Origin: Sipunculus nudus
Taxonomy: Eukaryota; Annelida; Sipuncula; Golfingiida; Sipunculidae
Direction of reading: 5' to 3'
Length of the DNA: 64,000 nt
NCBI GenBank assembly: GCA_026874595.1
Contig: CM049322.1
Coordinates: 7,799,900-7,863,899, forward strand
Part shown: piece by piece, positions 13,284 to 27,061 of the stretch
Numbering within the stretch: position 1 is the first letter of the stretch
Layout of the letters: every line of letters starts with the position of its first letter
Made by a program: the position numbers and the translations under genes
The notes under the pieces: model-generated
Database searches by the model: none
Told to the model about the DNA's origin: nothing
The model's input: only the letters and a program-made list of their open reading frames with translations

Positions 13284-15074
13284 TTCTGAATACATCTTTC
13301 AGGAGAGAAATCCCACCAATGATCGCTTGGTGTCGTCACTGTTAGATCACCTACACAGAAGGTCTCAGGAAGACTGGGAGACGTTTATGCATTGTCTGTC
13401 CACGCACAGCCACGACCACGTGGTACAAGAAATTCAGACTGCTGGTAAATTACCTTTCATATAATTAGGCTTAGGGTTAAATTTTAATAAACTGAACAAT
13501 TTACGCCTTATTAATTGACTACTGTTTTCTTTTTATTATTTAAGTGCGGGCACAGTAAAGTGTCCTAGCAAGGATTTAAGTATACATGATCGTTATCTTA
13601 CCAGATTTGATCTGTAGAATGTTTATCCAACTAGAGACATGTAGGTATGGAAAGTATGTATATATAAGCATGTACATATGATCTGTTTGATATATAAATA
13701 TTAGAATAAGATTTAAAAAATGATTATGTTATGATAGTAGTGTCTATTTATTTAGTCTTTCCTAAATATATTTGATCAAGTTCATTTGGTCTTATATCAC
13801 ATACTTTATATGTAATTAAATATATCTAAACAAATACATATACATATATACATTTACGTAAGGGATTCATATATTTATATCTTGCCGGTATTTAATTTAC
13901 AGAGAGAAGACGGAACCAACGATCCAATGCTGGCCAGGTAATTGCCAGCTTACTTATGTTTGCATAACAGTAGTATTACACATATACAAACTCATACATA
14001 AACATTCATTATAGTCTTTATTTAGTAATTTAGTAATTCATTTATTTGTTTTAGCTAGGATGACCATGGCGATCATCCTTTGTCCGTCGTCCGTTCGTCC
14101 TTCCTCTGTTAACAAGGTACAAAGCAAAACCACTTGATCCAGTACAATCTTAATATTTCGATAGGTCCTCTGGGACCTATATTTTTCATGTTGCGGGCTT
14201 TATTGTGTGTTTTAGCACTTAGAAACTCAAACTTCTGTTAGTATTTCGGGCTGCGAAACAAAACTTTAGCACTCAACTAAAACACGTGCATCACCTGCAA
14301 ATATTTCAATGTTACCAGGTAAAAAAATGAAAATCGGCCCAGCCAGTTCTTCAGAATACTTGCGGGCATAATAAATCTATATTATGGCTTGTTGAATCGT
14401 CTCAGTGATGATTGCCTGGATCCCTCTGAAATTCAGTAAGCTTACTGATCGTGGCTAGCCTTTCAGTTTTGCACTACTAGTGGTGCCAAACACTTTACCT
14501 TTGTTTAGTGCATTTTAGTCATACATCTCAGCAATAGAAATTTGGTTGGACATGTTACAATTGTAGCTCAGCAAACAACTGCTGTACATTAAATGCATAC
14601 ATTGAACGAAGACGCCTCATTTTGGTCCTTTGACAGAGAATCTACAACCAGTGTTCTCAGCAGTGTCTTTTTATACAGCATTGGTGACCGTACTGTAACG
14701 CTCTATGACAATTCAAATATTTTCGTCATTTTGAAAACGCCCCATGGCTTACAAATAAGCTGTCACGTGACAAACATACCTCGCACGGTTGCTGGACGAG
14801 AGCTAACTTGCATGCGATACAGTAAATGACTCGTTACAATAGAGACGCGTTTTCAGTTCAGTTTGTGTGTTCACGTGTATCCTTTTTGTATAGATATATC
14901 ACTCCAAGCCTAATTTATATATTACTGTCTGGTTACCACGACCAATGCAACGGGATAGGTGAACATTGCAATTCGTTTCCCTGCATGGCTTTATAAGGAA
15001 CGCCTACCAGCCAAAAATAAATGACTGCTACATTTATACATGTGTGACTGTCAGTATCACCATGTAAAAGTCGA

Positions 15075-15136
<62 letters not shown>

Positions 15137-18100
15137 ATATCACTATATCATGGACTGCAGGCACCATATAAACCTTCCTGGGCCGGTGTGATCATCAGTG
15201 AACACGCTGCAATGGAGGCAACCTTTACACTGTACTTATGTTGCATTTTTCAATTCTTCAATCAGTATTCATTAAAATAGGCTAAAATTAATGTTGAAAT
15301 ATATTTTTTTAACCACATAATGAGTTTGATCATATCTCTGTCGGGTAGTTAAGTGTCTGATCCAATCTGAATATATATACGGTGTTGATATAAAGCTTCG
15401 TTTACTTGGTCTTGGAGTTCGGGAAGCGGTGAAATTCGTGTGGGAGCATTTACTTGGTTGCCTCCTTGTTGCAATCGGGGACCGACGATGACAAATCCCG
15501 CTAGATTGCGCTGCATCCGTACGTCATGTCATGGAGATAGAATTAGGTGGAGAGTCTACTTGCAATGCAAGGCCGATCCGATGTTGCTCGCGATCGTGAT
15601 AACAAACCTCCCACCTGCATGTGAAAACTTTACTTTGGCTACCGGGGCTTGTCTATTGCTCTAGTTTGATCCCTGGTATATTAAGTTGTCATATCAGTCC
15701 CCTACCATATAATTTTTTTCCTCTCAGATTAAATAAATTTGTAATATATTAATTTTAGTTTGCACTGTAGCCTTGTGGGTTACTTGGTATTGAACTACAT
15801 TTCACTGATGCCAACTAGAGATTTGCTCCCGTGCGAATTTAAACCGAAAATTGTACAAACACGCCCACTTATATCTTAGCCGAGACAGTTCAATCTTAAG
15901 GAGCGGCCTGCTTTGTTCACTGAGAAGTTACACGCAAAGAAATTATATCATAAACTTAATATTTTAGGTGATTTCAGGTATAATATAAAACTATTACTAT
16001 TATTATATACATGTACGACATTTACACTATTGTATAGCAGCGGGACTCCAAAGCCATTCGGTATGGCAATCTGTATATAAGAATTCGGTAGGCGGTGACT
16101 GCGCATGTGTGTTTTTAATTAGAGAACGCATATCTATTGAATTAAAATTTCGAATTCCATAAGGTTCCATGGCAATTCAGGCTAATCATCCAGCAAATTA
16201 CTGCTTATGCTTAACTTCCGAAAGCTGCATCAGACGCAGTAACTGTACTTACTTTTACGAGGACTCGTAATAACGACGGACCGCGAGTACAAGGGGCATT
16301 ACCAACCCCCAGTATCCCCCCCCCCCTTAACAATGAGTAGAAACAAAACCTCGGGGACTGTGAGGCCGGTCTATCTGATGCGTGACGTCGATCCAAGAGC
16401 TCTCTCCGTCTAATTTAGTCCCCATGAGCATACATATGGCAGCCAGGTCCCATGGTCACGTGCGGTATGCGGATCCAATTCTCCACTGTAAATTCCATCA
16501 TTCAAGTAAATGATTTATAATAAAATAACTGGAGCGAAATAATGATCTTTACCGCTTACCGAATACCATTTATGAAATCACGTAACGCATACCGCGCGGC
16601 AAATAAACGCGGGTTATGATCTTTCAAGGAGTATAGCGTGGAATTGAGTGCAAACATAGCGTCTCATTGCAACCCAAGTCCACATTTTCTTCCTGAACAA
16701 TATTTGCTCTTTTCTAAAATTTGTCATACATTTGGAAAGCGCGGTTAATCTTACCATAATGGATGTGGTAAACCAGGAAGCACTCAACGAGCGCAGACCT
16801 CCGCCCAATGCAGTTCCGTTTCTCAATATTGTCATTACTTTTAAAAGGTTTATTTTATGATATCATGTGGCATATTGATGTATGTCAAATAATATTTAGT
16901 ATAATGGCACATATAGTGAGATAATTCGATATAGTTTCTAGGGTTAGCGGTTAAGATTTGTGCCCTGCTAACGGACGGTCGGACAGACGAAGGACAAAGC
17001 GTATTCCTATACCTCAGTGGATTTTATATGAGCGGTGCTATAATTGAAAGTACTGATACTACTGCACGAACGGTATTTGTACACTCCAAATGAAATACAA
17101 ACTGTTTGAAGCATACGGAAATGAACTCCAAACACTCAGAAATTGAATGTAATAATTTGAATTTAAAGCGTCAAAGAGACACAAACAACATCATTAAATG
17201 GTTTATAATTATGATCACGTGGTTACCAAAAGACTATTTATAATTAGTGTCTGAAAAGTTGATTAAGCTGGCCCAATCTACCGATTTCTTTCACGACTGG
17301 CCGTATTTACGGATTCACTGACTGGCCGTATTTACGGATTTACTGACTGCCCGTATTTACGGATTTAATGACTGGCCGTATTTACGGATTTACTTACTGG
17401 CCGTATTTACGGATTTACTGACTGGCCGTATTTACGGATTTACTGACAGGCCATATTTACGGATTTACTGACTAGCCGTATTTACGGATTTACTGACTGG
17501 CCTAATTTCCGGATTAACTGACTGGCCTAATTTCCGGATTTACTGACTGGTCGTATTTACGGATTTACTGAGGGGCCATATTAACGGATTTACTGACTGG
17601 TCGTATTTACGGATTTACTGACCGGTCATATTTACGGATTTACTGACTGCTCGTATTTACGGATTTACTGACTGGTCGTATTTACGGATTTACTGACTGG
17701 TCGTATTTACGGATTTACTGACTGGCCATATTTACGGATTTATTGACTGGTCGTATTTACGGATTTACTGACTGGTCGTATTCACGGATTTACTGACTGG
17801 CCGTATTTACGGATTTACTGACAGGTCGTATTTACGGATTTACTGACTGGTCGTATTTACGGATTTACTGACTGGCCGTATTTACGGATTTACCGACTGG
17901 TCGTATTTACGGATTTACTGACTGGCCGTATTTACGGATTTACTGACAGGTCGTATTTACAAATTTACTGACTGGTCGTATTTACGGATATACTGACTGG
18001 TCGTATTTACGGATTTACTGACTGGAGATATTTACGGATTTACTGACAGGTCGTATTTACGGATTTACTGACTGGTCGTATTTACGGATTTACTGACTGG

Positions 18101-21100
18101 CCGTATTTACGGATTTACCGACTGGCCGTATTTACGGATTTACTGACTGGCCGTATTTACGGATTTACTGACAGGTCGTATTTACGGATTTACTGACTGG
18201 TCGTTTTTACGAATTTACTGACTGGTCGTTTTTACGGATTTACTGACTGGCCGTATTTACGGATTTACTGACTGCCCGTATTTACGGATTTACTGACTGG
18301 TCATTTTTACGGATTTACTGACAGGCCATATTTACGGAATTACTGACTGGTCGTATTTACGGATTTACTGAGGGGCCAAATTTACGGATTTACTGACTGG
18401 CCGCATTTACGGGTTAACTGACTGCCCGTATTTACGGATTTACTGACTGGTCGTTTTTACGGATTTACTGACTGGTCGCATTTACGGATTTACTGACTGG
18501 CCGTATTAACGGATTTACTGACTGCCCGTATTTACGGATTTACTGACTGGTCGTTTTTACGGATTTACTGACTAACCATCGACCAAGATTTCATCAGTTG
18601 TTCCTTGAATCATCGCTTATGTAACCTGGAAATTTTAGAATCCATGCATTACTTATTTGAATAATGTTGCTAACAGACAAATAAACCAAATCGGCAAAGA
18701 CATAGCCCTTCCTTGGCGGAAGTAATAATATAATTAAGTGGGGGGCTAAATGACACTAGATTGAGTTAAACTTTCAGCGATAGGATCTTTATGACAGATT
18801 ATTCCTTTCTGGTCCCTTTTATGTCAAATGTTACAAGGTTGACGAAACTGTTGACACCGTCATGTTATTTATATTGATTGGTTTGACACACGACCGTTTA
18901 TCCTGGAAAAATATTTTGTCACTCATGAAGTTTGGAAACATGGCGTCTCACTATAATATAAATTAACACAAATTTTAGTATCATTTCAGTTTTGGTCACA
19001 TTTCCTCCAGTTTATGTTATTCAAGCAATCTCCTGATACTTCAATGCCAAATTCACAGATATTGACAAACTTTATTCATGATTTCGTATTTCCTCTATTT
19101 TATTTAAGGGTGTATCAGGTGATGCAGTGATGGAGGCTGGCCAACTGGAGTCGAAGAGTCCATTAGGAGCACCACCTGCAGGTAAACGTCAACATACACA
19201 TCTTTTAACATCAGGTTACGCATGGAGCTGTTTTTAATTAACAGAGCTGTGTAGAAATAAATTTAAAATACATTATCTGCAGACCAGGCCTGGCAATTTA
19301 TGCATTACTTGGGAACAGAACCGTACAAAGTCAAATAAAAAAACAATAGCCAACATGGCTGCCTCCGACAGTATCCGAGTGAAAACTTCCTGCACTCTTA
19401 ACCATTGTCAATGTGCACTAACGTGGTTCATTGTCAAGGTGCACTAACATGGTTCATTGTCAAGGTGCACTTACATGGTTCATTGTCAAGGTGCACTTAC
19501 ATGGTCCATTGTCTAGGTGCACTTACATGATTCATTGTCAAGGTGCGCTTACATGGTTCATTGTCAAGGTGCACTTACATGGTTCATTGTCAAGGTGCAC
19601 TTACATGGTTCATTGTAAAGGTGCACTTACATGGTTCATTGTCAAGGTGCACTTACATGGTTCATTGTCAAGGTGCACTTACATGGTTCATTGTCAAGGT
19701 GCACTTACATGGTTCATTGTCAAGGTGTCCTTACATGGTTCATTGTCAAGGTGCACTAACATGGTTCATTGTCAAGGTGGACAAACATGGTTCATTGTCA
19801 AGATGTCCTTACATGGTTCATTGTCAAGGTGCACTAACATGGTTCATTGTCAAGGTGCCCTAACATGGTTCATTGTCAAGGTAAACTAACATGGTTCATT
19901 GTCAAGGTGTCCTAACATGGTTCATTGTCAAGGTGCACTAACATGGTTCATTGTCAAGGTGCACCTTCATGGTTCATTGTCAAGGTGGATTAAAATGGTT
20001 CATTGTCAAGGTGCACTAACATGGTTCATTCTCAAGGTGCACTTACATGGTTCATTGTCAAGGTGGACTAACATAGTTCATTGTCAAGGGGTCCTAACAT
20101 GGTCCATTGTCAAGGTGTCCTAACATGGTTCATTGTCAAGGTGGAATAACATGGTTCATTGTCAGGGGGTCCTAACATGGTTCATTGTCAAAGTGTACTA
20201 ACATGGTTCATTGTCAAGGTACATTAACATGGTTCATCGTCAAGGTGCACTAACATGGTTCATTGTCAAGGTGGACTAACATGGTTCATTGTCAAGGTGC
20301 ATTAACATGGTGCTTTTTGAAGGTGCATTATCATGGTTCATTGTCAAGGTGCACTAACATGGTTCATTGTCAAGGTGCACTTACATGGTTCATTGTCAAT
20401 GTGCACTTACATGGTTCATTGTCAAGGTGCATTAACATGGTTCATTGTCAAGGTGCACTTACATGGTTCATTGTCAATGTGCACTAACATGGTTCATTGT
20501 CAAGGTGCACTTACATGGTTCATTGTCAAGGTACACTAACATGGTGCATTTTCAGGGTGCATTAACATGGTTCATAGTCAATGTACACTTACATGGTTCA
20601 TTGTCAAGGTGAATTAACATGGTTCATTGTCAGGGTGCACTAACATGGTTCATAGTCAAGGTGTCCTTACATGGTTCATTGTCAAGGTGGACTATAATGG
20701 TTCATTGTCAAGGTGTACTAACATGGTTCATTGTCAAGGTGCACTAACATGGTTCATTGTCAAGGTGTCCTTACATGGTTCATTGTCAAGGTGCATTAAC
20801 ATGGTGCTTTTTTAAGGTACATTATCATGGTTCATTATCAAGGTGTACTAACATGGTTCATTGTCAATGTGCACTAATATGGTTCATTGTCAAGGTGCAC
20901 TTACATGGTTCATTGTCAAGGTGCACTTACATGGTTCATTGTCAAGGTGTCCTAACATGGTTCATTGTCAAGGTGCACTTACATGGTTCATTGTCAAGTT
21001 GTACTAACATGGTTCATTGTCAAGGTGCCCTTACATGGTTCATTGTCAAAGTGCACTAACATGGTGCATTTTCAGGGTGCATTAACATGGTGCATTGTCA

Positions 21101-24100
21101 AGGTACACTAACATGGTTCATTGTCAAGGTACACTAATATCGTTCATTGTCAAGGTGCACTAACATGGTTCATTGTCAAGGTGAACTAATATGGTTCATT
21201 GTCAAGGTGCACTTACATGGTTCATTGTCAAGGTGTCCTAACATGATTCATTGTCAAGGTGCACTAACATGGTTCATTGTCAAGGTGCACTAACATGGTT
21301 CATTGTCAAGGTGTCCTTACATGGTTCATTGTCAAGGTGCACTAACATGGTTCATTGTCAAGGTGCCCTTACACGGTTCATTGTCAAGGTTTCCTTACAC
21401 GGTTCATTGTCAAAGTGGACTAACATTGTTCATTGTCAAGGTGTACTAACATTATTCATTGTCAAGGTGGACTAACATGGTTCATTGTCAAGGTGCACTC
21501 ACATGGTTCCTTTTCAGGGTGCACTAACATGGATAATTGTCAAGGTGCACTATTATGGTTCATTGTCAAGGTAAACTAACATGGTTCATTGTCAAGGTAA
21601 ACTAACATGGTTCATTGTCAAGGTGTCCTAACATGGTTCATTGTCAAGGTGTCCTAACATGGTTCATTGTCAAAGTGTCCTAACATGGTGCATTTTAAAG
21701 GTACACTAACATGGTTCATTGTCAAGGTACACTAACATGGTTCATTGTAAAGGTGCACAAGCATGGTTCATTGTCAAGGTGAACTAACATGGTTCATTGT
21801 CAGGGTAAACTTACATGGTTCATTGTCAAGGTGCACTTACATGGTTCATTGTCAAGGTGCATTAACATGGTTCATTGTCAAGGTGTCCTAACATGGTTCA
21901 TTGTCAAGGTGCACTTACATTGTTCATTGTCAAGGTGCACTAACATAGTTCATTGTCAAGGTACACTAACATGGTGCATTTTCAGGGTGCATTAACATGG
22001 TTCATTGTCAAGTTGCACTAACATGGTTCATTATCAAGGTGCACTAACATGGTACATTGTCAAGGTGCCCTAACATGGTTCATTGTCAAGGTGCACTAAC
22101 ATGGTTCATTGTCATGGTGTCCTAACATGGTTCATTGTCAAGGTGCACTAACATGGTTCATTGTCAAGGTGCACTTACATGGTTCATTGTCAAAGTGCAC
22201 TTACATGGTTCATTGTCAAGGTGCACTACCATGGTTCATTGTCAAGGTGGACTAACATTGTTCATTGTCAAGGTGTCCTACCATGGTTCATTGTCAAGGT
22301 GCACTAACATGGTTAATTGTCAAAGTGCACTAACATGGTGCATTTTCAGGGTGCATTAACATGGTTCATTGTCAAGGTGCACTAACATGGTTCATTGTCA
22401 AAGTGCACTTACATGGTTCATTGTCAAGGTGCACTACCATGGTTCATTGTCAAGGTGTCCTAACATGGTTCATTGTCAAGTTAAACTAACATGGTTCATT
22501 GTCAAGGTAACCTAACATGGTTCATTGTCAAGGTGTCCTAACATTGTTCATTGTCAAGGTGTCCTAACATGGTTCATTGTCAAGGTGCACTTACATGGTT
22601 CATTGTCAAGGTGCACTAACATGGTTCATTGTCAAGGTACACTAACATGGTTCATTGTCAAGGTAAACTAACATGGTTCATTGTCAAGGTGCACTAACAT
22701 GGTTCATTGTCAAGGTGCACTAACGTGGTTCATTGTCAAGGTGCACTTACATGGTTCATTGTCAAGGTGCACTAACATGGTTCATTGTCAAGGTGCATTT
22801 ACATGGTTCATTGTCAAGGTGTCCTAACATGGTTCATTGTCAAGGTGCACTAGCATGGTTCATTGTCAAGGTGCCCTAACATGGTTCATTGTCAAGGTGG
22901 ACTAACATGGTTCATTGTCAAGGTGGACTAACATGGTTCATTGTCATGGTGTCCTAACATGGCTCATTGTCAAGGTGCAGTAACATGGTTCATTGTCAAG
23001 GTGCATTAACATGGTTCATTGTCAAGGTGCATTAACATGGTGCATTGTCAAGGTACACTAACATGGTTCATTGTCAAGGTGCATTAACATGGTTCATTGT
23101 CAAGGTGCACTAACATGGTTCATTGTCAAGGTGCAGTAACATGGTTCATTGTCAAGGTGCAGTAACATGGTTCATTGTCAAGGTGCACTTACATTGCTCC
23201 CGAGTTGAGCTCTGGAACGAATGCTGCCATTAATACAAATTAATGGCATCATTCGTAACAAAGAAATGGCACTGTCTAGTAAAAATAGACTCATTTGAAT
23301 AAAAGGTTATATCGTTGGACTGTTTATCTCCCTTATTACTTGATAGATCGTTCATTGTTTTTACTAAAACATAACAAAAATTAAGTTCCCAGTTGTATCC
23401 AATTATAAGGCTGAAAGATCAAGTCCTCGTTTGTGGAATTTATTTTATTTTACTTTTTGTATAACTGAGGCGAGAAGTGACAAATGGACTTTTTACCTGA
23501 ATATACAACAGTCTAATTTTACCCATGTCCCATGATTGTTGCGTACACACGGTCACCTCATTAAGGAATCGGTTTCAATCACCCAAACCTCACTAAATAT
23601 GTATAAATATATTTTTTAATAAATATATAGTTTCTTTTAAAAAAATGATCTCTGAATCGTGGATTCATGGCCCGCTCCTAAATGATATCAGGAAATATGT
23701 CCAACTACTGGTACATTACTCAAATAAAATATTTTGGACTCCCTTATTTTTGGACTTGGTCGGGATAACGGGATAGACCTTTATCTCCACACTATATATA
23801 TATATTTTATTTACAGATCAAAAGATAGAGAAGCTGCGGCTGGTGGGATCTTGGCAGCTGCAGGTGGCTCGGCACTACCGAAGATACCACAGCCACATAG
23901 ACGTATGCCCGCACGGCCCCTATCGGCGGGAGCAAAAACTACAAGCTCTCTTTATTCCACCGTCGTGCTCCTTGTTGCAAAAAGAAGACAAAGCTGAATG
24001 TGAGATCGGTGATATTCAAGACATATTCCGCAATGTAAGGTTATACTTCATCAATGTTCTTATGATGGCCAGCTACGCACTGTTTTATATTTACCATAAG

Positions 24101-27014
24101 AGTAAAATATGACATTTTTTTATAATTTTTTGTCGGTGAGATACATTATCAAAACTATCTTAATATCATAGATAATTTTTTTTATTGTTCTCTAATGTCC
24201 CTGAAACCTAAAATTGTATCATATTGACATTTCTTTTTAAAGAATTATTTTTATGTAGATTAGCTTAAGGAATTTATTGCAAACATCACAGACGACGATT
24301 AAACTGTATGAAATAACCACTCTTTAATATAATTTCTTCATGCTATAATACACAAATAAAAAGAAATATTTACTGATCCACTGTTATGATTGAAATAATT
24401 ATCAAAATACAGATATAACAGCTGAGAAAAAATAACAAAATCTTTGCTGTCTTCATTCAAGCTATTTGAATAATTTTAATTATTGGTACCTCGATTTCAT
24501 GAGGCATGAAATAATGGATGAAATGCAAAAATAATAATTTCTTTAGTTATTATGTTCATAAAGTAAATAACTTGTTATTAAGATTTTTGTAAGCTATTAG
24601 AAGTATGAAAACTTACTCATCTGGAATTGACATCACCTATAGAGTGTTTAATAATCTACGAAATAATAATAAAATTGTTATAAGCATTGAGTATCTCGCA
24701 GACTGTTAATGATTTCTAACAATATAGGAGTTGATGACGCAAGCTTGATTTTACTATAAAATAGAGAAGAAATCAAGTTTTACATAAATGTAAGTTAATA
24801 CACGAATATATACGTATTCAAATACATATTCATACATAGATGTGTAAATATATAGATATTCTCCTATTTGCTGGTATAAAGATATATGACATGCGAGATT
24901 GACATCCGGCTCGGCATCCGACTTCCGATATCCGGGTTTTAATTTGTACAATCTAACATCTACGGTTCGGTGTAATATGTGCACGTGTACGGCAGTCAAT
25001 GGCGGAAACGGTTGTGTTTTGGTCACTGGTGCATTAACATGACTTAACACCGATATCACCGATTATTGACCTAAGCCCACCATGAAAAGACAAAAGTATG
25101 TTGCAATAAAAAAAAGGACGCGGCCTTTTTTTATTTTATATTGAACTCATATGTGATAACCTAAGTCCAAGGTCCGCGGTACTCATATCTGTGATTAATA
25201 CGGGACGGCCAGTGGAGGTATAAAATCCATGTGAAAGTTGTTCGTCTTAAGTTGTGTTTCGTCTTCTCCGGACACGGATACAGATACGGGTACGGATAGG
25301 TTTAGCGTGTTCCAACTTGTGCGTTCGCCGTACGGTAGCCGTACAGCTAAAGCTATAGTTTCATAAGGTTTAATTGGGTCTATACACAGTTAAAATAAGT
25401 ATAATAAGTGCAATGTTAAGATATATCAGAATATATATTCTTGTAATTTTAATTTGTTTATATATATATATACATTTATACATGTTATGTATATATATAT
25501 ATATATATATATATTGTTATAAATATATGGTCTTACAGTGATAAATATACATTCGAGAGCACACGGTTGTAGGCTTTTCTTGAAAAAATATTACATCACG
25601 GGAATACCCGTACAGCCTATTACAGAGAATACTCGTACATTGAGAGTTCTGAAATGGCCGCATGCGGCGCCGTATCCGCGTCCGTATCTGTGTCCGTGTC
25701 AAGACAACTGGAAACACTCCTTATATTTTATCATATGTTTGTTCCAACCGTATCCGTGTCCGTATCCATCGCCGTGTCCAGACAAGTGGAAACACTCCAT
25801 ATATTTTATCATATGTTTGTTCCAACCGTATCCGTGTCTGTGTCCGTATCTATGTACGGACAAGGGAAGACGCTTCTTATATTTTATCATATGTTTGTTC
25901 CAACCGTACCCGTGTCCGTATCCCTGAACGAACAAGTGGAAACACTCCTGATATTTTATTATAATTTTGTTCCAACCTTACCGGTGTCCGTATCCCTGTC
26001 CGGTCAAATATAAACTCAGCTTTAGGCTAAAACAAACAACAAAGTTACACATATCAACGGTCTACTAGTGAAAATGACATGTCCCATTTACACCCAGTTA
26101 GCACAAAACTGTTTTGAAAATGTTAAAAAATAGTGTATGGATAAAAACCTTTTTGTAAATGTTAACTTATCTTCTTATGATACGTCGGAAAATTATATTT
26201 TTTTCAGTTGCATTTAAGTGTTACTTTTAAAAAGTAATTCTAAGAATGTAATTAAAATACATATGTGTCACTCGGGTGTATTTGTATTCTTCTTAATATT
26301 TTTTGGTCACCTGAACACTCAAGATCTGAAATCAAATGAACAAGATATCCTCGTCTTGCCTGTACACGTCTATTCACATGCGGCGCGGGTTTAGCTGACC
26401 CGAAAAGTACAAACGACGGCTCAAACAAACGAGGCCCGGAGGTCAACTGACCCGAACACTACGCATGGCTGCTTAAACACACTCGGCCCGGGGATCAGCT
26501 GACCCGAACACTACACACGACTGCTCAAACACACGCGGCCTGGGGGTCAGCTGACCCGAACACTACACAACACGGCTCAAACACACGCGGCCCGGGGGTC
26601 AGCTGACCCGAACACTAAACACGGCTGCTCAAACAAGCGGCCTGGGGGTCAGCTGATCCAAACACTACACACGACGTCTCAAACACGCGGCCTGGGTGTC
26701 AGCTGACCCGATCACTACACACGATGGGCGCATGCTCGCAAAAAAAAAAATGATCATATGTGTCTGTACAATGAGGTGACTTGTACAGCAGAGAAATATG
26801 CATCTGTTTTCTCACTCTCTTCACAAAACTACATACGTCTTTTTAATTATAGATACTGAAATAATAATAATAATAATAATAATAATAGTAATTATAATCA
26901 TTTTCCATTTTGACAACATAAAACATTTATAAGATGATATTAGTGAATATGTCTCTTTAACTATGGATACTTACAATAATAATAAAATAATTAGATTATA
27001 ACAACAACAAAAAC

Positions 27015-27061
<47 letters not shown>

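Noticed and set aside
15420-15664. 74-codon frame in a GC-richer patch of intron 4
   Set aside because: No domain pattern, and not needed by the phase of neighbouring exons. It may be an unrecognised repeat.
19431-22359. Long Cys/Trp-rich open frames with 26-residue repeats
   Set aside because: They are translations of the 26-bp minisatellite. All forward frames yield the same kind of peptide because the unit is not a multiple of 3, and there is no splice or start context.
17292-23194. Regular direct repeats considered as CRISPR arrays
   Set aside because: Units are head to tail with no unique spacers, and the genome is eukaryotic. They are minisatellites.
25538-26013. Three overlapping + frames and one - frame of 78-129 codons
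   Set aside because: All arise from the 78-bp minisatellite, whose length is a multiple of 3. The peptides are copies of one repeat.
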